Assembly (NCBI GenBank): GCA_019188255.1
Contig: JAETXT010000002.1
Location: forward strand, 6,627,011 to 6,691,010
Direction: 5' to 3'
Origin: Verticillium longisporum
Taxonomy: Eukaryota; Ascomycota; Sordariomycetes; Glomerellales; Plectosphaerellaceae
Length of the DNA: 64,000 nt
Part shown: piece by piece, positions 9,140 through 21,382 of the stretch
How positions within the stretch are numbered: position 1 is the stretch's first letter
How the letters are laid out: each line of letters opens with the position of its first letter
Translations under genes and position numbers: made by a program
Notes under the pieces: generated by a model
The model's database searches: none
The model's input: only the letters and a program-made list of their open reading frames with translations
Told to the model about the DNA's origin: nothing

Positions 9140-10814
9140 GGTCGGATAGCTTTCATGACCGGGTACAGGTGGTTGTTTGGCACTTGTCGTGCGGTCGAAA
9201 GAACTGCCTATCTGGTTGAACGCTGTGTATCAGTAAGGCGGTTTGTTCTTGGGTGACAAGTCGTTCCGGTGCGGGACTCGCTTTCGTCTTTAGCCGTATG
9301 TGTAGGACATGGGCAAACCAGACGCGGTTGAATAGGTGGGGGTGACGCGACTGGGAGAAAGAAGAACCGACGCCAGGTCACGTGATCTCCTTGATTCTTA
9401 AGAAACCACTGGCCCCCAGTCTCGCCGTCACGGTCCTTTGGTCTGGCATAATTAAGTTGTGCCCTGTGTAGCAGCAGTGTAAGGTGCGAATCCCCTTCTG
9501 TGCTCGCCGGGAGCGGTCCTGACAGGGGACATCTCGTCGCCCACATAGTTTGGTAGGTACGATAGGACGTACTGCGTCTTCAATTCACCACCAAATCAAA
9601 TAGGACAAGGTGCCTGAGATTGGGTGTCTCAGGGCGAAATGTTTAGAACACGTGGGCTCTAGAACGTGGCTAGGTAAGGTTAGCTACTTCGTCATACAGT
9701 CTGCTGCACGAGAGTGTCCGCTGTGTAACTACAAGGGCTGGCAAATCCTTTCAAAGGTCGATGCAGTGAAGCTACCCCGGTGCGGGCGTACTCAGGTGCG
9801 GTTCGGCACGGAGATTATGACTGTGTACAGACATGAACACCGAGCAGGCGTACACGGTACTACGAACGACTTGGTCCTAGATATGCTGGCAGGTCACCCA
9901 CCGAAAGCATGTCCATGTTGGAAGGTCGTATGATACAAGGCAGTCGGCGATAATGCGTGGTGAATAGTGATTCTAGTCAACCCGTGGACAGTCTGCTTGA
10001 GTATGGCGTCAACGCTTGATGCCCGCGGCCCCCCGGTCCCTCAAAACCGGACAAGACGAGCGTACCCTGGATACACATACTCCTTTCGATCCTAGAGTCA
10101 CTTGGCCGTTGGTCAACCGCAAATCGCCAAGGCGTCCAGTCAATGTGCCCAGGTACCTGCGTGCCCCCGGTTAGAGCGTGGAAGCTAGCCTGTGCATAAG
10201 GGGACAGAGTGTGGGGGCGTAGAGGGGATAGCGGCCCGCTTGCTGGTGCAGACACCCTTTGGGGCTCTTGGGCATTTGCGTCCGGGATGAGATGACAGGC
10301 ACGCGAGTTTCGGCTGATCATCAGAGGACGCAGTGGTTCAGCACTGATAGGAGCAAGTCGTGCCAACCTGGGCAGGCTGGCGATTTGCGGCGTCCAGAAT
10401 CCGGACGAGAGACGTGCGTTCTCCCGTCGCCCTCTCCACCGTGCCTGCCCGCGCGTTGCATGATCGGCTCTGTCCCAGCTCGATACGAATGCCAATGTGT
10501 CCCCCTGGCGAGGCCTGTCCTGTCACTCACTCATTTACCCCTCAACAGCCAAAGAAGAACCTTGGCCGCGTCTCCAAGCCGTGTGTACCAGGTCCAATAT
10601 CCTTGGTAGCACTGGTGCGACTCATTGGGCCCTTTTCTCCGCCCGGATTGCCGTCACTTTCAGTACATGGTGCGAGCTTCCCGAGCTCCTTGCACCTCGT
10701 CAGGAGACATACGTAATCCTCCGGACATTCCATTATTGTCTGGATTTCAACCACAACAACGAGCCCAACGCGACAACTTGACGAGCCAGCAAGCCAAGCT
10801 GCAGTTTAGTCACC
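9140..10814. other. divergent intergenic region between ZGRF1-like gene and RVS167
   Basis: About 1.7 kb shared 5' region of two divergent genes. It holds a TCACGTGA site at 9378-9385, 239 bp upstream of the 9139 start. ORFs at 9610-9933 and 9977-10495 show no domain and no plausible gene structure. No tRNA or other RNA gene was seen. Confidence 0.5.
9378..9385. promoter_or_regulatory. TCACGTGA E-box palindrome upstream of the ZGRF1-like gene
   Basis: Extended sequence GTCACGTGATC, a good match to the Cbf1/bHLH consensus, placed at a normal promoter distance (239 bp) from the ATG at 9139. The function is inferred. Confidence 0.4.
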
Positions 10815-12456
10815 ATGGAGCGTATCAATAAAAAGTTTGGTAGGATGATGAGCAAAGGCCCGGGGGACAATGCCAAAGTAGCCATCATGCTCAAGGATTA
10901 CGACGATGCCGACAAAATGCTCGCCAAGGTGAACCACCACAACCCCCCACCTGCTCTGCCCTTTCCTGCCCTTTCCTGCCCCTCCCACCTCCGTTGATCC
11001 AGAGCTGACCTGCTCTTCTACCAGATTGTCGAGAGCACGCAGCAGCTTCGAGATGCCTGGGTGAACATTGCCAACACGCAATGGGGCATGGTGAAGGAGT
11101 TTGAAGGCCTTTACGACCCCATTGCCGGCGCCACGGAAGGCCCGCGCCGTCCCAGCGAGCCCACCTCCGAGCTGCAACTCAGTCGAACCTTTGCCCTGCG
11201 TGAAGCCTACGCCGAACTCAAGGACGAGCTTCTGCAAGAGGTCGCCGGTATCGATGCCCAAGTCATCCGCCCGGCCGCCGATGCCCGCGACTACATCCAG
11301 CCAATACGCAAGACAATCAAGAAGCGTGAGAACAAGAGGCTCGACTACGAAAAGGCCCAGGACAAAGTCAAGAAGCTGCAGAAAAAGGTGGACAGGACGC
11401 CCAAGGAGGACGTAGCGCTCGTCAAGGTCGAAAGCGACATGGCCATCACTGGAGAGGTATGCGCTCCTTCTCCATCACACGCCCGCTGTCTCTCGGAGAT
11501 AGTCCTAACCTCCCGAGTAGGAATTCCAAATCGCCGACGACCATATTCGGGAAGTTCTGCCGCCTCTCGTCGCTGCCACCTTCAGTCTCATTCCCTTCCT
11601 CATAGCCTCTCTCGTTAGTGTCGAGAATCGCCTACTGGGCGTCTATTACACGGTCCTCCACAACTATTGCCAGAACAATGGCTTCGACTCTCCGCCGTCG
11701 GCGATGGAGGACGTCATCGCCGAGTGGTCTGCCAACTTCCAGCCAGCTCAGCGCGAGGTCGAATCGATCAACACACTCGTGCACAGCAGCGCCGTGGGCC
11801 GCCCCATGGACGTCATTGAAGACCCTCAAGCACGCAAGGTCTCCGGCGCCGTGACCTCCACGCGCAGCGGCTTCAGCCGCGTGACCTCCGGCTTCAAACC
11901 CGGCGGCAAGCCCGCTGACGGCGGCGAATTCCCGCGGCCGGCCCGCATCGCCTCCAACACCTCCATCCACCAGGCGCCGCCCATCAGCCGCGCCACGACA
12001 CCGTCGACGGATCAATCGCCCCAGCTGAGCAGGAAGTCGTCCGCCCTCGGCCTCCCCACCGATTTCACCACCGCCACGATGGGCCAGACACCCGGCAGCG
12101 CCCGTGTCTCCCCGGGGTACTCGGCCTCTCGTGAGCGCGGCGACTACTTTGGCCATGCCTCGCAGCTCGGGTCGTCTGCCGCCAGCACGCCGTCAGGCGC
12201 CGGCAGCACCGCCATGTCTCTTGCCAAGAAGAAGAAGCCCCCGCCACCGCCGCCTGCGAAGCGTATTCCATCCGCGCCGGTCGAGTATGTCATTGCGCAA
12301 CACGACTATCCCGGCGGCCAGCCAGGCGATCTGGCCTTTCGCGAGGGCGACAGGATCCGCATTGTCAAGAAGACGCAAACTACGGACGATTGGTGGACGG
12401 GTGAGCTCAATGGCGCGCAGGGGCAGTTTCCCGCCAATTTCTGTCGGGCAGCTTAG
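10815..12456 (+). CDS. RVS167: BAR-SH3 endocytic protein Rvs167 (amphiphysin/Hob1)
   Basis: Membrane-curving protein that works with Rvs161 in scission of endocytic vesicles at actin patches. Three exons: 10815-10928, 11025-11456 and 11521-12456, giving 493 aa; introns are 96 and 64 nt. The first intron contains a short CTGCCCTTTC tandem repeat. Residues 1 to about 240 form the N-BAR domain: amphipathic start MERINKKFGRMM, then helices including RDAWVNIANTQ and the conserved LLGVYYTVLHNYC. A Ser/Pro-rich linker with a PPPPPP-type motif follows. Residues about 435-493 form an SH3 domain (AQHDYPGGQPGDLAF, DDWWTGEL, GQFPANF). The ATG at 10815 is fixed by the conserved N-terminal helix. No defects were seen. 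Confidence 0.94.
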
Positions 12457-12934
12457 GGACTGTGGGGGCGCGGAAGAAATTGAAGCAAAGGCAACTGCGT
12501 TGGTGACTGAGATAAGGGGCTACAGAATACAAGATGGTAGTGCACCATCATGCACCAGGCCAAGTTACCTTAATCACAGGGCAACAGCCGGTCATGGCGA
12601 TGCTCAATACATCATCATATTATCACCAATGGTGATTTTCATTGAAAAACCTAGCTGATGCTCCCAACTGAAAGGAAACCTAGGCAAATGACGCCATATG
12701 CTAGCGAACGTGATGCAAAATGCTAAAAAGAAGTACTCCGTATGAGGGGGTGATACCATGAGCCATGGCCATGGCTTTCATGATTTGGGGGGTGGGGGGG
12801 TATCATAAGTTTGAGGTCGATCTCTCCGAAAGTCGTTCGCGCATCCATGTGCATCTATCCTATCCTCCCAATACCTCGCTTGATCCAATGTCATTCGTCT
12901 TTCTCTTGACACGAGGCTACACCAATAAGAGGTG
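12457..12934. other. convergent intergenic spacer
   Basis: The 3' flanks of RVS167 (plus) and the unknown gene ending at 12935 (minus). It contains a G-rich tract near 12787-12800. No gene was seen. Confidence 0.5.
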
Positions 12935-15095
12935 TCAGAAAAAGCGACCGGCGCCGGCTTCAACCGCTGGGGATGAGGCCCCCGACCGGCCCATTATATC
13001 ACCAAAAGTAGAGGAGCCGCATCCACGGTCGACAGATCCCAGTTCCCCGCTTTCAAGGTCCATTGGAGTAACAGGACCAGGGCTGCCTAGAGGAAGAAGT
13101 CTCGGCGAGAGCGGCTTGCCTCCACCAGAGGCTGCAAAGTGGCGCATACCGGCAAGGGGGAAGCCATTGAGCATTACGGTCGCCGTTGCCGTCGTCGGTT
13201 GTGGTGTAGTCGTGGTCTTGGCTGAGCTGCCCAAGATCTCCGTGGCGGCAAGCCTAGCTTGGGCAATCATGTCTCGCTGGTACTGCGCGAGCTTTCTGCG
13301 GACGTCTGAATCTTGGCGACTCGTTTGGAAATTTTCGTTGGACATCGTAGGAACTTGAGACTCGGACTTGACAGACGACGATAGCCCGGCAACTCCGACA
13401 GGGCGAGGCTGCACCGGTGTCGGCTCCATAGACATCGTTGGGTGGGGCGGGTGGTTGCGCATCTCGTAGTTGGATGGATAATACTTGCCCATGGGCAAAG
13501 TAGTATCGCGAACACCGCTGGGCAAGTAGGATGCGACGGGCAGGTTAGATCGTGGCTCCTTTGACTTGGCGGCGAGCAAGGTCGTGGGTTCGGTCATGGC
13601 GGGCAGATTTGAGGTACCAGCTGCAGCAGGTAGGACAAGGGGCTCAGTATTGGGAACAATTCGTTGCTGTCGAGGTTTCCTGGTTCCGGTGAAAGGGTGA
13701 GGACGATGAATTCGAGCGGTTGAGTCTTCGTGAAGAGGAAAGTAACCACTAATTTTGATGGGTCAGTCAATGATGCCCGCATGATTTGGTATGCTGACAA
13801 GAGTCACTGGAATTGGGGGGCAAGATGAATTAGTAACGTACCCAGGAACGTCTCCACGTGCGGATAAAGGTTCCGGTGGTGTTTGAGGAGGGCCCGACTT
13901 GAACTTTCGGACAGCCGGGAGTTCAATGGTGATTGGATTGCTGTGGTTGGATCTGGCTGATCTTGCAGATTGGAGAGACGAGGATTCGATGGCGTTGAGA
14001 TTGAGGTCGAAGGGCGAAGCTGCAGAGGTATGGAGAACCGACTTTGCTTGAACTGAGTGAACAAACGTTGTGTTAGTACGAGAAGGAGACTCGTGGGGTC
14101 TCGCCAGAAGAAACGGGCAAATGATGTATTGGTCGGTAAGGCCGGAGCGGGAGGCCGTGGCTATGGACAATGACGGCGGGGCCAGATTGTCCTCGGAATC
14201 CGTGACGCTGACGCTTCACGCTGACGCGCGAGACTCAATGCTGACGCAAGGTGTGGCCTCGTAGGTTCGCTTACTCGCGCTTGCTTTCGCGAACTGATGG
14301 CGCGGAGACGGAGGCAAAGCGAATACATTGGGCATCGGAGGACGTCACGGGTGAGCCAGGGTAGTTTCGCCGCATGCTGGTTTAGGCGTTGCGCCGCGAG
14401 GAAGTGGCCCCCCTTGGCCCAGCAAGGCCAAAACCTGCTGCTGGTGGCCCTGGACTACAGGGGGGTGGGGGCTTCTGGGGCTCGGTTTTCCTTGATGCAT
14501 CTTATCGCAAAGTGAAAATTGCGTCTCTCGCCAGACAGCATGGCACAAGTGTGATGAGTGGCACCATGGGGCGCGGGAAAAATGCCACGAGGGGAAAGCA
14601 ACGAAAGGGTGGGAGGAGATGAAAGACGGGAGACAGGGGAAATGCAACCGGAATGGCAAGGTACCTGGCCCGGCGGCGCACTCTGCATCATCGACTGAAT
14701 CATGCTTCACAGCAGGAGGGACGGCCGGGCAAGCCATCCGTTGCCCCAGGGCAAGGCCAGGGCAACTTGGGCAAGGCCGGGGCTGGTGAAAACAGATCCA
14801 AGGGGGAAAGGTGCTCAGTGCTAGGCCCTACAGGCCTGAGCCAGCGTGCCAGCAGCCGTAAAGAGGCAAAGAGAGAGGGGTCGGCCACCTTCCATCGGTC
14901 GCTGCCGCGGTGTGGCTTACCCCGCTCCGGCCGGGCGCTGGTTCGTGAGGTGGGGCGCAGGATGGAGGCTGGTGGCCTTCGTAGTACCAGCCGAGTGTCA
15001 TGCTTTTCCCCAACCGAACAAGGCCATGCTGTACCGAACGACAGGTTGGTGTGACTTGGCCGTTGGGTCTTGACACCAAAGGACAGATGGAGACG

Positions 15096-15127
<32 letters not shown>

Positions 15128-15788
15128 TATCAGACTTGCCTTGTGAATGACCCTTGACCTCCTTCTGCGGCGGCCTGGACTCTTTGGCGGCCAGACTTTC
15201 AGTAACCGTCTTCTCCAGAGCAGGCGTGTTCAGGCCGGACATGACCCCGATGTCAAGGTGATCATCTGCCCACGAGTTGGCCGAAGCCGCCGAAATATCC
15301 GACGAGTGGGAAAAGGTTCTGGCTGCGAGGGCGGGCCGCCGGCTGCCGTTGCTGCTGCTGCTTGCGCGGGATAGGTAAACGGGGACTTGAGAGACCGTCC
15401 CAGTGTAGCCATCGTGTCGTCCGCTGCGTGGTGCCCGACACCGAGGTCTCCTCGTGTGTCCTTGTCGTGATCGGGTTGCTCTTGCATGTGCCTGGCTCTC
15501 TGAATCGCCTGCTATCGGTTCGGGGACACTTTGTCCAGACGTGTGAGACAAGATCTGAAGACTGACGGCGATGGGGGACACCGATGTCGCGGGAGGTTCG
15601 GACGAGAACGAGGTCTGTACATCAAGCCAGAAAGGAGAAGTGGCCGAGGAGGAGATGGCAGTAGGAGGGCGACAGGCAGCTTAAGTTTGGGTCACAGCCA
15701 GGAGCCAGAAAGATGATCCAGGGAGATGGAGATGATAGATGGAACCTGCCGGAGAAGATCTGTTGGACGAGAAGGCTGAGGGCTCCAT
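12935..15788 (-). CDS. unrecognised fungal protein, tentative four-exon model
   Basis: Function unknown. The two 3' exons are the best supported: 14052-13842 and 13748-12935, joined across a 93-nt intron (donor GTACGT) to give GDVPG|GYFPLHED, followed by LPVASYLPSG and LPMGKYYPSNYE, which look like conserved blocks. Two 5' exons are tentative: 15788-15746 (MEPSAFSSNRSS...) and 15679-15140 (containing NSWADDHLDIGVMSGLN). All four join in one frame to 535 aa. The 15140/14052 join needs a 1,087-nt intron with an AAG|GCAAGT donor, i.e. a GC-AG intron. A competing frame at 15453 (MATLGRSLKSPF...) may be the real N-terminus if the sequence has an indel. The protein is Ser/Pro-rich with no catalytic motif; a regulatory or scaffold role is a guess. 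Confidence 0.5.
15096..15127. repeat. compound (CA)n(GA)n microsatellite
   Basis: Eight CA units run directly into about eight GA units. It lies inside the proposed 1,087-nt intron of the unknown gene. Confidence 0.9.
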
Positions 15789-18336
15789 TGTTTTCTGTGT
15801 TTGGCCTGTCGAGGTGATCCGCGACCGAACGAACGTCTGAGGACCACCCACCTCCCCCCCCGTAGTACTGTCACTGTGTGGTACTGTACACTGTCTGCTT
15901 CATCTTCCCCCCCGCCGCCTCCACCTACAGATATGCAGTGGGAGATGGGTGCCCGCGCAAGGTGTGGAGTGGTGGGTGGCCCGGTGCATTGGTGGTGTGC
16001 TGGGTGGTTCGCCGCAATTGAAAGCGGGAGATGATCATGGCTTGGACGTCCCTAAACGCTTGGAAGGCCACAGTACGAGCCCCCTCGCCTCCTTGGCTGT
16101 GTCGCCTTGGCAAAAGAGGTGGAAAACCAAAAGGCAAAAACGGGAGATGAGCCTTCTAGAGATGGGGCCACAGCCAAACCAACGTGCCAGCGCCTTGCCG
16201 CCCAGGCCGCGGCGCCCTTGGCAAACAGAGTCGACAGTCGAGAGCGGAGAGTGGATGGTGGGGGAGCACCTACGTACGGGTAACGCTGCAGCGCTGAGAG
16301 ACGGAGATGTAGATGGAGATGCAGCTTCCCTTGTGCCCTCCCTCGCTGGGCACGCCTTCTCGTCATGATGCCGACTCGCCGAACATCCGCAGGGCTGCTC
16401 TTGTTAGTGTCGCCTTCCTGCATTGTGTCTCCACGGGCACAATACGCCAGCAAACGTTATCCCCGGATACCCTGCCTACAACTTGCTCCTTTTATCCGAT
16501 TATTGGGACGCAGTAAGGCAGGAAGGAAGGAAGCAGTCGCAGTGGATAGGTGGGACTTGCCAGTCGGAGCGTGGCGGCGGCGGCGACGGAGGCAGGCAGA
16601 AACGGCAGCGGATAATTACAGGCAAAAGGTGTACCTACCTACCACCTAGGTAGGTAGGTACCTAGGTAGGCAGGTACATAGGTAGCTACCTAAATTTTGG
16701 TCAGTAAAAATGGCCCACCGTTTGATGCTTCTCCTGCGCGGCTGCAGGCTTACCTACTGCTCGCCGAGCTCTCTGTTATCCATCTCTATGCATCTTTCCG
16801 CCTGTTGCCTCGTCCTTTGTGGGACGGTATCCTACCCCTCCCCTTCAACAAAGCGGTGACAAGAGATAGAGTCCACCGTGGCGGTTCTCTCTCGAACGAT
16901 CGACTGCCCAGGTGGTCCTTCGACCCCTGGACCCCTGGTCGTGGTCCCCTGCCCAGCCTGTCCTCTGCTGGCATCAGCTTTGGCTGCTCGAGATCAAGGC
17001 CGACTCCGTCATCTCGACGTTGTCGCTCACATACTTCTTCATCCTCTCGCGCCACACGATGAAGTACTGACAGTCCGGTCGCGAATCACATTGTCACTTG
17101 CTTCTCACCGAGTAACACCACTGTCTGCCTGCCGGTGGAGCACGGCGAGGAAGGAAGAGGGAGGCGTCATCCGGGTGGGAAACGATCTACCTCTCACAAG
17201 CCACCGTTCGCTCCTCTATCAATTGTCTTGTCGCCGCCTTCCATTCACAGCACCAGTTCGCTGTCCCCACGTCTGCCCAACCAGGCCCTCTGAACGAGTG
17301 CAACTGCACAAGCGTCTGGCGGCTTGAATGTCCCATGTGGTTTGGTTTCACTCGCTCGCGGAGACGGACTCGCGACCGGCGGCAATGCTGATCGATGCAC
17401 ACAAAGACCGCATCTGGTGCAGAGAGGTCCGCAGCTCAACGTGGCTTGTCGGAAACCTCACAAGCGAACTGGCACGAACGAACATGCCTTGATAGGAATA
17501 TCACGCACTGATGGCCTCGCTATTATTGGATCTAAATTTTGCTACGAGCGCACCGCCTCGAGCACGGCTCGCGCTATTTTATGCTTGTGTCTCTCACAGT
17601 ACTCGTATCGGAAATTGCAGCAGACCAGACATGAGTCTCTATTCGGTCGACCCCAAAAAGGCCAAGCGCAAATAGGATGGCAAACAGAGTCGCAGCAGGG
17701 TCCGCGGGGTGTTTGACCCGACAGAGACCCCCTACGTCATTGTGCCTGAGCATGGCGTTGGGCTTCTGCGCGAGAGAGGGGGAAAGAAGGCAAACGGGAA
17801 CCTTGTTGCGCGAGAACATGCAAGCCCCTACCATAAACGCAGAGTCTGGTAGCGAGCAGGGCGCTTGAGGGTTGTGCGATATGTCTTAGCGGTAGGTGAG
17901 ATCGTTGAGGAAGCCATCGAACATAATGGTGTCACATACCTAGCAAATCCAACACCGTGCCGCATGTGGCTCCGTTACAAACAGTCATTTGGCGACTGCG
18001 AGCGCCATTTCTCAAGGCGATGAGCAGCATATTCGCCCGACTTGACCCTGTCCCGTGTGACGGTCTCAAACATTACGCCGGCGTCAGAGATGCTCACCTC
18101 CGCTTCCCCCCTTGTTACCTGGAACGGAGTTTCATGCAGGCCTCCGACTGTGCCAGACAGTAAGCTCGATTTCGCCCAAGCGCTGATCTTATATAAGGGC
18201 CTGATCGTCTCAGCTTTTGAATTGGAGAGCTTTTGGGGAAAATGTACTTAGCTATAACGGTACTAGCGGGCTTTTACAGAAGTACCTTCAAGCACCTGCC
18301 AGTTTCTCCCACCGCCCCTACCATCCAGGGTTAGGG
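15789..18336. other. gene-free region with repeats
   Basis: About 2.5 kb with only short, mutually overlapping ORFs that show no domain. It contains a TAGGTACC-type repeat cluster at 16634-16693 and ends at a TTAGGG-like tract at 18327. It separates the conserved block on the left from the accessory-looking block on the right. Confidence 0.5.
16634..16693. repeat. CTACCTAGGTAGG tetranucleotide-type repeat cluster
   Basis: Dense alternation of TACC and GGTA units (for example CCACCTAGGTAGGTAGG and GGTACCTAGGTAGG), partly self-complementary. Similar CCTACCTACC patches recur near 42500 and 44205. Such clusters are common in Sordariomycete intergenic DNA; the function is unknown. Confidence 0.7.
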
Positions 18337-18341
18337 TTAGG
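18327..18341 (+). repeat. short interstitial telomere-like tract
   Basis: AGGGTTAGGGTTAGG: two and a half units of the TTAGGG repeat used at most filamentous-fungal telomeres. It is too short to prove a fusion scar and could be a chance telobox. Confidence 0.5.
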
Positions 18342-18522
18342 CGCCGGGTAGCCACTGGATTTTAGTTCTCATGGAACAGTCAGAGCGTCGTGTAGTAATC
18401 CGCTGGATGTGTTGGGCGAGATTTTGCACGTCTAGTAGCACATCTCGCCTCATGTCGGCATGTAGCAGACCGGTGGCGTCTGCCAGTTTGTATGTGACTG
18501 GCGGGTCGTCGTCGCGGTCCAT
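18337..18522 (-). CDS. small ORF, possible gene fragment
   Basis: A 61-aa frame from the ATG at 18522 (MDRDDDPPVTYKLADATG...) ending IQWLPGA. The composition looks protein-like and the open frame continues upstream without an ATG, so this could be the end of an exon of a lost or larger gene. I recognise no domain. Low confidence. Confidence 0.2.
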   Translation of the reverse strand: MDRDDDPPVTYKLADATGLLHADMRRDVLLDVQNLAQHIQRITTRRSDCSMRTKIQWLPGA

Positions 18523-19461
18523 CGTCAACTGGAGCGAGACCCGAACTAAAAGCCAAAAGGCAGACCGATGCCAGGCGAGGCGGTGACCAGGGCCGTATAT
18601 GACCAGTTCGCGCGTCCGTTTCTGCAGAGGGACGATCCGGGGTGGCTGGGTCCCCCCGAGTCCCTGGAGCCAGCTTGTCAACATGTAAAAATAATAGTAT
18701 ATAGTAGTAACAATCAAGAGGATAACTCTCCGTATATATCTTCGCAGGCTTCTTAACCTCAGCTCAATAGGAATCACAATGTATAGATCCAGTTGGAGTG
18801 AGGGTCGCTACCTTAGAGCAGCAGACTAACATCTCTCACAGGAGGGTTTTAGTGACCTGTCTAATGCCGAAATGAGTCTCTGCATGGCATCTTGATCCAG
18901 AGGCTAACAGACGTGGAGAAGATAACGGGCGTGGTCCCCAACAAGCGCATCAATCCAACCATGATCATCAGTGACCGATTGGCACGTTCCCTAGACAGTG
19001 TCCAAAACTCTCAAGGCCGGATGTGCTCTGGCCATCTGCATCGCATGCTCTTTGATGAGCTGCTCTAAGTCGGTTGTATGTTCGGGCGACAGTACTGTAG
19101 ACTTTGAGGCTGGATTCGAACTCTTGCTAATCTCAGTGATCGGTCACAGAAATTTGTAGAGTGCCCGAGCAGAGGTGGATAAGCACATGGCCAACGTTAT
19201 CGGTCAAGGGAGCCGAGTGACCAGCTCAGGCGGGACTGACCGTCACCACAACTGTCGGAATCTTGAGTAATCAGACCTTTGTGGGCACTTTGCCTTTGCG
19301 TCACCCGACCTAGGTAGATTCAGTTCATCTCCAATGGGTCATGTTTCCTAACAAGAATGAGCAAGATGTAGAGATCTACAGCCCCCCTAGCCATTTAGCC
19401 GCAGAACAAGAGTACATTGAACCGCCAGTTCCCAGGAATGTCGGTGTGTTGACGGTAGCCA
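18523..19461. other. intergenic, nothing recognised
   Basis: AT-richer stretch (for example 18680-18720) with no supportable gene, RNA or repeat. Confidence 0.4.
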
Positions 19462-21382
19462 CTAGTCATCTAGACCCTGCCGTCGGAGTAGCTCACGAAC
19501 CTCAATTCTCCGAGAAGCAATAACAAGCATTTCTCTCACCAATGCCCCCAACGGGGCGTGTTGAAGACCATCTGAACTTCGGGATGCCCTGTCCACGATT
19601 CCCAGCCATTGGTGCATAGTGTTCCGCGCGGCGTTTTGACCTTCCCGTTTCCGAACATCAGCAATCATCCACTTGAGTTCACTAGATTCCAGTAGAGGAA
19701 TTTTCCGAAGGACGAAGAGCATCACAACCCCTAATGCAAAAACATCGCCCGGGGTCCCTCGCTTGCCGTTGATGATGTATTCGGGCGGGATGTACCACGG
19801 CGAGCCGCCGGCGTGGGCGATAGTTTCCCTCAGCTCAGATGATAGGCCGAAGTCGATTAAAACAGCGCCCCGAGCAGGCTTGAAAAGGATATTAGCGGGT
19901 TTGATGTCGTTGTGCACGATGCCCTTGCCATGGACGTAGGCAACTGCAGCGGTCATGTCGGCTAGGATTTGCTTAGCATCCTCGATGCCGATGTCGCATA
20001 TCCCCTCCGCGCTGGCGGTATGAGCCTAAGTTCGGCGCCTCCACATGCTCCATGTAGAGAGACAGGAACCTGGCGTCGGCATCATAGAGGCGCACAACAG
20101 CCGTCTAGTGAGATTCAAGACAGGTTAGAGGGTTCTCGAGCGTAGATGTAATGCCGGTCGTAGCTTACATGCTGGGATAGTTTCGAGTGATTCTTGAATT
20201 CCCTCAGCCACATCTCCGCTGTGCTGGCGATTTTGGCGGCTGCCCTGTCTGGCATGACCGACTCTGCAGAGTACGGTGGGGTCCGGAGCACCTTCACAAC
20301 GGCAACCGAAGGGATCTCAGAGTGCTTGGCTTTGAGAACTAGCGAGTTCGTCTGGAGCATGATGGTTTCGCAGCATGTCAGAGTGTAGTCGCCTTGGTGG
20401 CCAATGATTTTGGCTGTCGCGCCTGGTTCAAGGTGCTCCAGTGGGTGTCCAGGGCGGCGGGTGACGGTGCGTGATGCCTCGGCTGCGTCGTGTATTGCAA
20501 TAACACCTACACCTCTAGGAACCGTCTGAAAGGCAACTGCATCCCCAGATTTGGCGCTGGAGTCATCCACCTTTCCTCTCTTAACTGATGCCATGGGTTG
20601 AGAGGCCTCGAACGCCCTTTTGGCAATCTGCCGGCGCTCCGGATGGACTTCAACGGCAGTGATGGGGACCCATTGACGCGGAAGGATGGTTAAGTCCAAA
20701 ATGTGCTCCTTTCCTGCTGTCGCTGTTGCGAAGATGGCCCACGAACCCGTCTCCAAGACTGTTGCAGTGCTTGGACTGAGCACAAGTGACAACCGTGCGA
20801 CTTCTGCGTCTTCACCCTCTTTAGCGGCGAGCCTTTTCGCAGTGATGGGGTCCATCTGCATGTTGATGACGACCATGTGGTCCCCACTTGGATCGCATTA
20901 AAGGTTGAGATTGAGCGCGTGGCCTATGATGAGCATCCGCTGGTTGATCGAGGATTCATCGGCAAGTCGGCCTGGACGTGGAAGCCGATATCGCGCCCTG
21001 ACTGTGCCACAGCGACTTTGTTGACTGCAGCAACACCAGGCACCGCGGAGGCATCGAGAATGAAGGGCTGTCGAGAGGAGGCATGGGTACTGCCCCTTGA
21101 AGAGACCTGGACAAACAACGGCTTGCTGTCTGCTGGATAGAGTATGAGCCGGATGTTGGCCCGTTGGGGTCGATCGTGTATGTCGGGGGTATTGTCTGGA
21201 CCTCCAGTCATATACCCCCGCTCGATTTCCTCAGACGTGAAAGGATTGGTGTCCCCTAACGAGGCTTGGGAACCAAGTTCTGGCGTAATGTCTTGCACCC
21301 TTGACACGGCCTTCGCGAACTCGCTCGAGGTGAACGCATTCGTGGTAGCGTCAGAGAGGGGTCGACTTTCCTGGCTGTCCAT
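19462..21382 (-). CDS. serine/threonine protein kinase with N-terminal non-kinase region, frameshifted as read
   Basis: Start ATG at 21382 (MDSQESRPLSDATTN). About 300 residues of uncharacterised N-terminal sequence, possibly an FHA-like beta domain, precede a kinase domain with SVAVVKVLR (Lys of subdomain II), LYMEHVEAPNL, the catalytic loop IVHNDIKPANILF, DFGLS and SPWYIPPE. An intron 20105-20168 (64 nt, donor GTAAGC) joins KLSQH to TAVVRLYDAD. As read, the frame breaks near 20025 (TTAGGC) and again between about 20882 and 20965. Removing one G at 20025, one T in the run at 20900-20902, adding one G at 20882-20885 and one base near 20960 gives a coherent reading through LIIGHALNLN. It is therefore either a recent pseudogene or an intact gene with homopolymer errors. 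All kinase catalytic residues are present; substrate unknown. Confidence 0.7.
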
